From assembly GCA_944548615.1 (NCBI GenBank), contig OX155955.1, forward strand, positions 10,969,921-11,033,920: DNA of 64,000 nucleotides, written 5' to 3'. The DNA comes from Micropterix aruncella. Its lineage: Eukaryota; Arthropoda; Insecta; Lepidoptera; Micropterigidae. Made by a program: the position numbers and the translations under genes. This document shows, piece after piece, positions 1 through 10,386 of the stretch. The notes under the pieces are model-generated. The model saw only the letters and a program-made list of their open reading frames with translations. It was not told where the DNA came from and made no database searches. Position 1 is the stretch's first letter. Every line of letters starts with the position of its first letter.

Positions 1-1068
1 CTGACTTTGTTGTGTATTCCAAGCCAGTGTTACGAAAAAGTTTTCTCTTTACTCTATCATGTCTTCTTTCTTTCTCACTTTTTCTTGTTTTTTTCTTTTT
101 TCCGCCACTATTCATACCGCTATTTTTCCAGAAGGAATCAGCGGGAGCATTCTCTGATATGCTCGCATTATTTGGAGATGGTGTTTCAGGAACCGTAATA
201 TTATTTTCTGATGTAGCCGTTTTCTTTCTTCTCTTTTTAACCGGAGTTCTTTCGTCATTAGTGGATGAGGAAGATTCATCAGTACCGCAAATGTAATCAT
301 CACTGCTAGATGATCCAAAATCACCATCGGTTGATGAACCTGCATCTGTCAAATCATCTAACAGGTTTTCGGAAGCATTTACATTTGTTTTGTTCGTCTT
401 ATCGTTGTCAATAACCATTTCTGTTGAATTATCTGAAGATATTGGATTCTGGTGTTCGTTGATAGTAGGGACTGGACTTTCAATAGACTTTTCTGGCAGT
501 GATCCTTCAATTGGTTCTCTTACTTCGTATCCGTAGCCGCATTCATTGGTATTATTATTTTGTTCTGTTCGTTTAATTTCAGCTTCGATGGGGTATTGAG
601 AACTCATGTTTGCTGCGTCATTAGTGGCTAAATCCATTATTTTAGCTATTCGGGATTTCGGAAACGTCAACTGAAACAAAAATAAACGTCTGTACTGTAA
701 GAAGGTACGTACTTACCGGTTTTAATTGAGCAATAATTGTAAGAAAACTCTTTAGAATCAGAGTACGGAAAAAATAATTATGTATCTCTAAACTACTGAT
801 AGTTAGTACTGATAGATAGTAAAAAAACATCAAAAGTAGGTTAACCAAAAAAGCGGAAAATCACTTTGAGTAGGTAGTCAATCGTGAATCAAATTAATAG
901 GAACAAAATAGCAAAAGTAAAGATTAGTACCTTGACTATGTTTACATTACAATAGGTACCTACCTATCTATTTTGTGTCAAGTGATTTAATTCAATAATG
1001 AAACAAAAATCCAAAACTATGCAATTTCGTGTAAAATGATACATCTAACAACTTACGCGTCGATCCAT
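1..1068 (-). CDS. partial gene of unknown function, two exons, 3' part outside window
   Basis: I do not recognise the product. The long exon runs from 670 off the left edge with no stop. A 12-nt coding exon at 1068-1057 (Met-Asp-Arg-Arg, start context GCCATGG) ends at a GTAAGT donor (1056). The acceptor after a pyrimidine-rich TTTGTTTCAG (680-671) is in phase 0, so the frames join exactly; an internal Met at 637 is the alternative start. About 227 residues are visible: a polar N-terminus, an acidic/Ser stretch (about 106-140), a KKRRKK cluster (149-154) and a second Lys/Arg-rich block (195-214) followed by RNTGLEY. Both basic clusters could be nuclear localisation signals. The basic block plus RNTGxEY recalls N-termini of some uncharacterised, transposon-related insect proteins, but that is recollection only. 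Splicing is inferred from sites and frame. Confidence 0.6.
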
Positions 1069-1200
1069 GGCGACTTCGGACGTGACCAAGCTTCATAAAG
1101 GCCGCAGCGACACTAACGCCCGCGCATCTCCTACCCCGCGTCACGCCCTCACTTCGCCTCGCGCACCCCCGCCACTCTCGTCATGTTCGTACTTGTATCA
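1069..1200 (-). promoter_or_regulatory. CpG-rich 5' region of the left-edge gene
   Basis: This short GC- and CpG-rich block sits immediately upstream of the tiny coding exon at 1068-1057, in otherwise AT-rich DNA. Its position suggests 5'UTR and core promoter. A plus-strand reading frame across it is probably only a GC-driven shadow. No TATA box is evident. Confidence 0.35.
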
Positions 1201-1992
1201 CATAGCACATCTAGTAATTAATAAAAAAAAACAAATCTGGTTTGAGTTTTAGATACAACTCAATTTATATTCGTTTACACATAAAAAATTCTTTGTGTCG
1301 AATGATGTAAGTCGAGATGCATCACTTATCACAAATCAGGCACAACTTTAGATTCGGATTAGTAGGTACATGTTGAGTTATACCCTAATCAGTATGGAGA
1401 AAAATTGGTGCAAAGTGATATAACTCTAAATATATCAATATTCACGATAAATATACTGAAAAATAAAGTGTGTAAATTAATATAATCTCTCTTATACCAC
1501 GAGGCACAAAAAAAAATGTGTGAAGCAATGACCTAAAGGGGTTACGACTTGACTTATATCTAAATTCACGATATTTTTTCCGAAATTCTGTCAGTTATAT
1601 CACTTGGCACCAAATTATCTCCGAAACTATAGCAGATAGAAGGACTTGAGTTGTACCAAAAAAATCGTAATTTTTTTCTGACAATTTCTATGTAAAAATC
1701 ACAAAAAGGGTACAACTCGAGTTAAATCACCTTTCACAGGAGGCACAGATTTGATGAAAATGTTTTTAAGAAGATATTTTATAAGTTTTTACAAGGTACT
1801 GTATTAAATAAATCCCCTGTTACCAAGGACCCATATAACTAGACTTAGAGGTTAATTTATTCTAGGATTTTAGGTAACTTCAAAAAGAAAATACATATTT
1901 TGTTTTGGTTTCTGGCGATGATAATTTAGAAGATCCTGCTAACTCTCCAGATATTACTATTTCTAATAGTTTACTAATGCAGCTTTGATTTG
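1201..1992. other. AT-rich non-coding stretch
   Basis: No supported gene. Short phrases such as 'gtgatataactc' and 'gagttatac' recur in both orientations (about 1370-1740), which suggests a decayed repeat, but I could not define ends. Confidence 0.4.
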
Positions 1993-2250
1993 AGGCCACC
2001 AGAACTAGAGTGGCCTAAGTGACATTTTGGTGATTTTGAGTTTATTGCAAAAATCCATATAAAAATCATTGTTTACAATTCCAGAGTTGCTCAATTTTCA
2101 TATCTTCAAGAAATCATCAAAATAAAGACTATGTGCTTTATTACTATTTTTTTGCTATGTTCACTGAAAACTTACTTCCTTTTAACTATTTTTGGCCCAT
2201 ATTTGCAAAATAGATTTTTGCATTTGGGCCACTCTGGTTCTGATGGCCTC
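1993..2250. mobile_element. MITE with 24-bp terminal inverted repeats
   Basis: The left end GAGGCCACCAGAACTAGAGT is matched in inverted orientation by the right end (2226-2250, GGCCACTCTGGTTCTGATGG then CCTC), with about two mismatches over 24 bp. The flanks share ATTT directly outside both ends, a possible 4-bp target duplication. The 258-bp interior is AT-rich and non-coding. Family not recognised. Confidence 0.7.
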
Positions 2251-2629
2251 ATTTGATAACTACACGAAATCATATAACAGTTTTTATTTATTATTATGTT
2301 AACATATTTATTTCTGGCTAATTATTTTTACTATCCGACAAATAGCAGAAAATAACATTACTCTAGCCGACCTTGACTGACTATAGAATTATGTTGAGAA
2401 TTCCTGGAAGTGGTATGTTGAGAGTTCCTGGACTTAGAATAAACAGATGAAAGAAATACAGATTAGAAATATCAGAAAACTACAATCCACATCCATATTG
2501 CATAATGTGCTCAACAATCCCACTGAACCTTTTTATCTGTAGGATACAGCCAGCCTGCTGGGAAGTCATGCTCTTTCACTCTAATCAAGTCAGAATAACA
2601 TTATTTGCATTCAATCTGATTTACCATAT

Positions 2630-2765
2630 TACATAGTTCTATTCACGCTCTTTATCTGTTCGTGCAGCTCGAATGTGGAACCAGCTCCCTCTGAAGATCC
2701 GAGGATATCAATCCCTCTCTTGGTTTTTCCACTGATCATATAAATAAGATGCGGAACTCAGTACA
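2630..2765 (+). repeat. LINE reverse-transcriptase C-terminal remnant
   Basis: Plus-strand translation gives SVRAARMWNQLPLKIRG followed by a serine-rich tail, matching the usual '(R)xWNxLPxxIR' tail of Jockey/CR1/L2-type LINE polyproteins. It is very short and ends in a stop within 30 codons. Only the 3' tip of a decayed element remains. Confidence 0.5.
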
Positions 2766-2973
2766 TTTGAATCGAAATTCACTTTTGTTAGTACCGGCGA
2801 CTATAATATAGCCAACAGCACAAAAACCGCATTGCAGCCAACCGTCGCAATTTCTTGTAGAATGTGTCTGTCACACTCTTTTTCAACACTCTGGTTTTAG
2901 CAGAATGGCAACCCTCTGTTCTTGCGAAATGGCAACATCTGACCAATGCAATAGTTATCATTAACCAGCCTAT

Positions 2974-3057
2974 TTATCGATATCGATAAAAACGCCACAA
3001 GCCAGCGCAGCCCACCTATCGATATCGATAAAAACGCCACAAGCCAGTGTAGCCCAC
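2974..3057. repeat. 42-bp tandem duplication carrying TATCGATATCGATA palindromes
   Basis: Two direct units of 42 bp each contain a 14-bp palindrome TATCGATATCGATA (2975-2988 and 3017-3030) followed by AAAACGCCACAAGCCAG. The palindrome is two overlapping copies of TATCGATA, the DRE site bound by DREF in Drosophila promoters. A further ATCGATA is at about 3075. This could be a regulatory cluster or simply part of a repeat. Confidence 0.6.
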
Positions 3058-3194
3058 CCTTACCGGATACATAAATCGATAGAAATAAAAAAATTACGAA
3101 TCAAGCATACGGTTTATTGATGTCTCGTATTAGAATAAATATTAATACTATGAAAAAATGTGCCATTAAAAATACTGCCATAAAAGACACTCAC

Positions 3195-3254
3195 ACCCTC
3201 AGGTTCTCCTCTCTTGCGCCTAATTAGTCCGCAAACTACACATTTCTTATACAT
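3195..3254 (-). CDS. candidate first coding exon with CxxC motif (THAP-like start)
   Basis: The minus-strand ATG at 3254 opens 20 codons (MYKKCVVCGLIRRKRGEPEG) that end at a good GTGAGT donor (3194). An early CxxC after the start Met is how THAP zinc fingers begin, but the rest of the domain would lie in a downstream exon that I could not find below 3100. The upstream sequence (3260-3540) is relatively CpG-rich. It may be an orphan exon of a transposon or host gene. Confidence 0.25.
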
Positions 3255-3699
3255 CGTCACTTTCCGAGAGGCGGCACAAAACTCGAAAAACCCAAAATGA
3301 AGCCGGTAAGACGTAAAACACAAGTGACGCAGCAAACGGTAAGCAAACAACGCACATAAGACGCACCATTGATCACACGCACGACTGACAGCAGAGCGGA
3401 AGCGGTGTGCGGACGCTATGCGTGCGTATGCGCAGCAAAATGCCCAGTACGTGTGATGGACAGAGCAAAGACAATATACAGCTCGCGGAAAAGTGGGCAG
3501 ACGCGTCTCGCAGGCTGACAACCGCATTTCGTGTTATTGTGGCATAGTTAAGTTGCCACCTTGATAGCCTCTGGCTCCATACAATTTTTATTTCTATGGA
3601 AGTGGCCGCCCACTGGGTTTTTCTTTCGAAAAAGCATGCTCTCTCTCGCTGTGTATCCTTATTTTACTTTGTGGCATAGTAGTAGGGCAGTGTCTACTA

Positions 3700-4395
3700 C
3701 TACCCCAGGTTGGTATAACGATATGTGATCGTTCTTTCAGCCGTGAAATGACCGTAGAAGACTTAGAGACAAGACAATCTACTGTCTAACTCTGCCAACA
3801 AGCCCGTTAGAGGCCAACGCCTTACAGCGAGGCACCGGGAAAGGTAACCAGCGGGCAGCCTCGCCCCCTAACTACTAGTTTTGGTAGGATATCTCCGTCT
3901 GGAGTTAACCTTTAGGATACCTCTGTTCTCCCGACTGGTTACAGGTCCGAAGTCGCATACGCGGCCTCTACCTGTTGTATTAAAGCGGTAATTAAATTTG
4001 AATTTATCGCGGACCTGGGCGTCCTTTGCCCATAGTGCCACACGGGATCGTGTGGCCCAAGGTCATTTCAAGAGTGGCATGACAACAGGTCAACATCCAC
4101 CCCCGCTGCTTAGGAGACAGTGTATTTCCATAATCTCCAGACTCCTTTAGCAAATAGTCAGAATGCACAATCGATTGGCTTCGCCGAACGGTGCGCAAAC
4201 CGTCCCGCAATCCCGCCGGGAGAAACCGTTCCACCAGCTTTGAGGCCTGAGACGCGAGTCTTACCCTGGGTAGCCTTTTACACAAGGAGGCTTCTGAATA
4301 GGAGCTAAATCGTGAGTTGAGCCGATCCGAGAACAACGTGGATCTTGTGGTCCAAGCTGCACGAAACCGTTCACTACCTCCACTTTTTGGCATAA
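3700..4395. mobile_element. unclassified ~0.7-kb retroelement-like repeat, copy 1
   Basis: This block aligns through its length with 25889-26576: shared landmarks include the aacgatat/gatcgttct start, 'ccaacgccttac(a/g)gcgaggcaccggga', 'ctccgtctgga(g/a)ttaac' and 'tatcgcggacc'. It is more GC-rich than its surroundings and has no significant ORF. A poly(T) run (4408-4425) abuts its right end. Orientation is unknown. Confidence 0.6.
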
Positions 4396-4471
4396 TATCA
4401 TTTTGTTTTTTTTTTTTTTTTTTTATGTGCTTGGAATAATGACGATGTATTATGATTTGCTGTAAGTGATC

Positions 4472-4705
4472 GCTCCCCTAGAGCCCCAATTGGCCGATAT
4501 CGGCCACAACACGATTTTAATTTGTTTTATTTTATTATGTTTTATTATGTTAATATGTTTTATTTTAATTATGGGTACAGTGGTTTGGCAGTTATTAATG
4601 TTTTGGTGAGGCAATGTCAAAACTCAATTTTTTTACTAATTTTTACTAAAATTTTTTGGGACAAAAACTTATCAATCGGCTGAGGGGCCAAGGCCTGAAG
4701 GGTTA
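4472..4705. mobile_element. TTAA MITE, degraded (same family as 15086-15347)
   Basis: The inverted counterpart of the MITE at 15086-15347: it shares TTGGCCGATATCGGCCACAA, the TTTTATTATGTTAATATG tract and 'acagtggtttggcag'. The right terminus is GGCCTGAAGGG followed by TTAA; the left terminus is eroded. Non-coding and non-autonomous. Confidence 0.65.
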
Positions 4706-4709
4706 AGAG

Positions 4710-6839
4710 TTATTATTATTATTATAAGACTAGCATATTTTGCAGTGCTAAATATAATAGTTTGGGATAACTGAATATTTTATATGTGTAATATTTTATG
4801 TTGCCCGTTAAAATTTCTTAAAGAAATCTTCTAAATTATAGTTAAACTTATTTTTATGACAAACTATTGTGATAACTTTTATGTCATTTTATTATATAGC
4901 AAACTATTTAAAAAAAATATATAGCAAACTTATTTATTTTATGCTAAACTCATTTTTATATAATAGCCAAATCTAATCTTTCTTCTTCCATGAAGATTTT
5001 TGGGGTATTTTTGGAATAGCAGCTCAATCAGGCTAAAATGCAATTAATTATATATAAAACATGAATTTTCAGGATATTATAGAGTCAACTACGATATACA
5101 CCTGGCAAATGATCGCAGCAGGCCTGCAGCGAAACCGCCATGGTTTCCATATTCTCAACAGAGCTCAGGTAAGAATAATAAGCTAGGACACATCAAAATA
5201 AACAGGAAGCTAAAGCCGCTTACAACGAGCATTTATTGCATAATGCTCGACATTTATTGGATAGCATTTGAACTATCCTGCAAGCATGCTTAGTGCCAGT
5301 TCATCTCGAGCACTCGATGCAACATGAAATCCGTTCAAGCTCTCCCTAATAATTAATAAATAATAACCATAATCATAAAGCTACATAACAATAAATACAT
5401 TCGAAGGGAAGGTATTTTTTAAGAGCAATTGAGGGATTATTTTTTTAAATCAAACTATTGCTCAATGTTACATTTATTTTATTTATTCATGAAAAGATAT
5501 TTCAATATGTCAGGACTAGCTGTTCAGAAGTAGGTATATATTTGTTTGATTTTTCTATTTGAAATTCCTGTTTTTAGCCAATCATATTACTCGCGTAACA
5601 TGAAAGTCAATTCGTATGTCGTATTGTTCGTTAAAGCGATAGGTTGCGGCGTTATCTTCGCTTACTCGCTGTGATAGCTTTTGAAAAAGATTAGGGGCGC
5701 TTACGAGACGACCTTTACTGCGTTCATTTATAATGCCCACACTTTGTTGGCCAATGCTTGGTCACAACGCTAAGGTAGAAGCGAGTCAGCACCACTATTA
5801 GGTGTGAAAATATATGGGAAAGACTGAGAAACACAGTCAGTGGCCGAAGCATTTGCCAACTTATAGAGTGGGCATTACGCCAATTAAAAACGCTGTGAAT
5901 ACTAGCGGCGTTAAACATTATTTTATACTATTACAAATCATTAAGAATTAATCAACAATATACTTACAAGTATTGAAAAAAGTAGTGTTTATAAAGGTTA
6001 CTTCACTAATAAAGCAATGGTTTTGAAATTCAGTGGATAGTGTTAGACAATTTTTGACATATGCAGTATCTCCTTTGATTACTTTGGCTTCCGTAGTTTA
6101 TGAGTTCAGTAGTAAGAGAAAAAAATAACGCTTGTTACATTTCGATAGCGATAGCGAGAGCGTTTCTAATACCTTTTAAAATGGTTCTAGCTTTTTACTC
6201 GCTTAAAGCCATTGGATCGCGACAGTGTTCATAATAGGGATGATGATGGCACCTCATTGTTCATCTGAGCAGTGGCGCCTGTCTGATTTAAATCGACCCA
6301 ATTCACATGAAGTACTCTAAATTATTTAGAGTACTGTATAGGATGGTACTTTTACATGTATGCCAACCACATTGTTGACCCAGATGTCAATTTGGTAATT
6401 CAAAAAATTCAATAAAAAAAAAACATTAACAGACAATGGGCAATTTCATAACCACTTGGGAAATTTGTTGTAACATTTAACCACACATCCCAAATGAAAG
6501 CTATAAGAGTAACATTTAATTATTTTGAAGTTAAGCTGATATACGTGGCTGAAAAAAGTTTTAAAGTGTTGAAATTGCTAAATATTTTAATTATTAATTA
6601 CTCTTCTTAAGTGAAATACCTCATTTACTTCGTTTTATTGAAACAATGTTTTTGCTTATATGATTTATATACATATATAGATATATAGAATATTTCACAA
6701 ACCTATATCAAATATTAATAGTAAAAATAAATGCATAGTACTGAGTCAGTACTTTTATCCGATTCCTAATCTATAGCGGTAACCAAGTTTGTTGATGAAT
6801 AAATTAATAGTTTAAAAAAAAACACTAAAAACACGCTTT
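4710..6839. other. long AT-rich stretch without recognisable gene
   Basis: No coding sequence is supported. Weak internal echoes exist, such as runs of 'atagcaaact' near 4900, but I could not define an element. Confidence 0.4.
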
Positions 6840-6845
6840 TGGGCT

Positions 6846-7050
6846 ATGATACGATATTCACATACACACGGCTATGATACGATATTCCATCATGGAATGC
6901 CAGTGCCTATCTTCCGGCTTCATCATCAGACCTTGAAACCTAATCGTGGTCAAAGTTCATTCCAAGACTTTTCTAACAAGTCCAAACACAGCTATGATAC
7001 GATGTTCCATCATGAAGTTCCAGTTCATATCTTCCGACTCCATCATGAGA
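6846..7050. repeat. two-and-a-half-copy tandem repeat with 'ctatgatacgat' core
   Basis: GGCTATGATACGATATTC is repeated at about 6844, 6870 and 6993, the last two followed by near-identical 'catcatg.a.g(t)tccagt..atcttccg.ct.catcat'. The spacing is about 123 bp for the longer unit. Overlapping plus-strand reading frames are a by-product of the repeat. Confidence 0.5.
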
Positions 7051-8086
7051 TCAGTTCGACAGTACCATATTATTGTATTGTCATCAGAACTACATAAAGC
7101 TGCCAATTTTCATGACGCTACGATCCTTGGAAGATGGTTAAATTAGTTACCTTAGATTCCATTACATAGTTAGTTACATACAGATCGACCTAATAAAAGC
7201 GTGTTAAAAAAATCATTCTCAACACCTTAGTTAATTATAATTATTTTAGGTGGGGTCTACAACATTGTCAGTGGCTGGAGCTGCCTTTGCCTTTGTCAAC
7301 AGCTGCCTTTGTGTGCAGTATGATTGACCGAGCAAAGGAGCTACCTTTTACTGTCATGTGACCATTTCGCATCTGCGGAGCAAATACGGCAAGACTGCTG
7401 CAAGACGAAGCACATTGCCCATTATGCACAGGTGCAGTAAGCAATAAATTAAAAAATACATTCATTGATTTTTTAATATTTATTACAAAAAAAACACATG
7501 CAGTCAAATACCTTATTAGAGGTTGTTTTTCGTGATTGTAAAAGTATGGTGTACAAAAAAAGAGCATTGGGTATTTTTAAATGTTTATTTATTTATTAAA
7601 CTGTAGGTTATTTATTCTACATACAGTTTATATTAGGTGTGTTTATTCGTAATACATGTACAATAGGCCTTAAAAGTGCATGGACATTGACAATGGACTA
7701 ACCCAAACGATTTGGATTTTTCGGAACACCTTTGAATTTCTAAAGGGAAGTACTTTTAATTCTTGTGCAGTAGAACACTTTATATGTAAAGCGTTCTACA
7801 ATAGTATGTACTCAATACTTACCAAATATAAAAGTGTTGAAAAAATCTCAATCGTTGAATTTGGGTTGTCCATGTACGTTTATGGCCCATCGTACATAAC
7901 TGCTATTTATTTTAGTTTCAGATCGAGAAGAGTAAATTAAATGGTGCAGCGACTAATGACATACACACACTATCCCTGTGGTAATACCCGTATTTTACAT
8001 TTTTAAACAAAAAACAATCCAGTGGCAACTGGGATTGAAAATTTCGAAGACGGTGAAGCTAACGACAGCGACACAAGGGTAAGTTT

Positions 8087-8840
8087 TTAAATATTCAGTA
8101 CATTTATCATTCTTTCTTGGAAGCCAACATGACCTTCACCACTGAAATATCCAGTAAATATTTGTAGAGCTTGTCTTCCATCTTCTGTACGCTGCCTTTC
8201 ACTTCTATCTACAGCAGTGGAGTTATCGTTTTGTCGCCAATCACATAGCCAAAGGGCATGTTGTTCGATATCTTCAAAATCGACACAATTCCTTGTCATA
8301 TAGTGGGGACTCTTTTTTTTAGAAAATTGTGTTAGAGCGCATGAAGCCATCACTATTTTTGGCTCATTGGTTTATTGTAATTGGCTTCTTTAAAACTGTA
8401 AAGCGTTCAGCTAGAATACCAAAAGGAGCTTTAGAAGATATTCACTTATTGCAAATGCATTGTCTCCTACAAAACAACATAGAGCAATGGTATCCGATCT
8501 TAAAAAAGCTGAAGGTGGTGGCAAATGTATTTAATTGCATATTACCGTTGTAAAATGTTATAAGATTAAATACTCCATCATCATAAATACTTCTTTGTGC
8601 CAGCATTCACGTCAATAAATTCATAATTTGCATCGACAATTCCAAGTAAAAGTATGCTAAACGTCCCTTTGCAATTGTAATACAAAGATCCAGAAATTGG
8701 GGGTTTCTCAATTATAATCTGCTTACCATCAATAGCACCCAAGCAATAATCAAATTGCCATTTTCTTTCAAATTGTTTTGCTATTTGTAACCATTCCTGT
8801 TCTGTTGCAGGTAAACTGTTTCAAAGACAGGTGGATTTAG
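8087..8840 (-). pseudogene. PIF/Harbinger transposase pseudogene
   Basis: Read on the minus strand from about 8830, successive frames give DYCLGAIDGKQIIIEKPP, SGSLYYNCKGTFSILLLG and IVDANYEFIDVNAG, the conserved DDE core of PIF/Harbinger (HARBI1-like) nucleases. These are followed by FGILAERFTVLKKPI and a C-terminal FTGYFSGEGHVGFQERMI tail. The frame changes at least twice and stops interrupt it between 8560 and 8330, so it is dead. The N-terminal third is not seen upstream of about 8840. No terminal repeats were identified. Confidence 0.75.
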
Positions 8841-9706
8841 TTGATGCCACAAAAAGTCTAATTATTACAGAACAAACATCGGCTGTCGCTTTTGGGGACT
8901 CAACTGAACGAACTTAGAAACTCTCGACGTTGAAGAACAAATATGAGAAGTAATGTACTATGCAAAAACAGGCGAACTAAATAGGAATACTACAATTAAG
9001 TAGAATGTACAACAACTATACCAGTATCAACTTCGAATACGGCTTTCGTCATCTCAATATTGAACCCAATGGTAGAATTCACCATCACATTCACCATCGC
9101 AGTCACCTCAACATCAGATCGTATCAAAACATTCTCACATTCACCATGACTTTAGCATCAGATTCAATCGCCACATCATTACATTCAATCACCACATTCT
9201 CCCGTAATTTTAATTATCCTCTTATACTTTTAATTTAATATAATTTTACTTAACCTGCCACTTTTTGATTATGAAGCGCTAGGAAAAATTATAATTTAAT
9301 ATAATTTTAATTCTACTTAACCCACCACTTATTTCATGTAATGAAAATATAGACCATTTCAATCTGTACCTTTGTTTTTATAATATATGCAGGTCCAAAT
9401 AATATATCTTTAAGTAGTTAAGTAAAAAGGACAATGGGCCCTTCAGTATGTGTATCTTCCCATGGATAAAGTGATCCTATAAGGTTTTATTTTGAGATAA
9501 AAATAAAAGATGTACACATACTTGAATTTAATCTCTGAGCACTTTGTAGGTTGCATCATGTTTCGGGTATTATTTGGGAGTAATTGTGAGAGTAACTCTA
9601 AATTCTCTTCCTCATGCAAGATGCTTTAACGTGGCAATAAATCATTCTTGCGCAGAAACAGCTTTTCTCATAACAGTGTTGTTTTTTGTGACAGATTTAA
9701 CTAAAT
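8841..9706. other. non-coding, with a 'cacattcaccat' microsatellite-like patch
   Basis: No gene supported. Around 9070-9200 the strand carries recurring 'cattcaccat' and 'acattcaatc' words; about 9235-9330 has a short duplicated 'taatttaatataattttact(t)aacc' phrase. Confidence 0.4.
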
Positions 9707-9710
9707 TTAA

Positions 9711-10382
9711 CCCCTCGCGGCCCGCGGTTTGAATTTTAATGTGTGCCTTACGGCCCGTAAGAAATTCGCGAGTCTCAAAAAAAAGATGGCGTTTCAGAAA
9801 AAAAACGATTACTCCGAAACTGTCACACCGATCGTCTAAAAAAGACCTGTTTTATGTTCCTATTGAAATTTGCTATTAGATATTTGTAACATGTAACATT
9901 GAAAAAACACGGCACAAAAATGGCCAACGCCCGTAATCCGCGCAGGATGCAATTCGCACTTGAAATATTTTTGTTCAAAATACTCATTTCGGTAAGCCCT
10001 CGGTATGACATTTCTACTCGAATAAATAATAGTATCATTATAATATATAAAGAACTTACGATTATGACGATATAATCACTTTTAACACTTTTAAATCACT
10101 TTTAACAGAACGTCTTGTTTACCGGCCGAGCGATCGCGGCACTATGGATCTTCAAAAATTTGTAGTGGCTAGTCAACGTAACGAAAAATACTTATCTGGC
10201 TACCAAACGGTAGAGAATTTTCTCCGCTCCTCGCACATACTACTGGCTAAGTGGTTGGTGCGAGACAGTAAGATTAAATAATCCATAATTAGCGGTCGGC
10301 CTCGCCTGGCCATTTCGGGCCGTCTGGGGTTCGACGGTAAATATCAATTCTGGACGTTTCGGGCCGTCTGGTACGCGAGGGG
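9711..10382. mobile_element. 672-bp TTAA-flanked MITE with CCCCTCGCG termini
   Basis: The element starts CCCCTCGCGG directly after TTAA (9707-9710) and ends ACGCGAGGGG directly before TTAA (10383-10386). The TTAA duplication and C-rich tips are typical of piggyBac-like or other TTAA-specific non-autonomous elements. There is no coding capacity; subterminal repeats of 'cgggccgtctgg' occur at the right end (10317 and 10360). Confidence 0.75.
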
Positions 10383-10386
10383 TTAA

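Noticed and set aside
12..345. Plus- and minus-strand frames at the left edge in other phases
   Set aside because: Shadows of the minus-strand partial gene, whose frame runs off the window edge.
3114..3527. 137-codon minus-strand frame
   Set aside because: Cys-rich composition follows the GC-rich leader; only the part from the ATG at 3254 to the donor at 3194 looks exon-like.
6846..7146. CRISPR-like or coding tandem repeat
   Set aside because: Too few, imperfect units, no spacers of even length, and a eukaryotic context.
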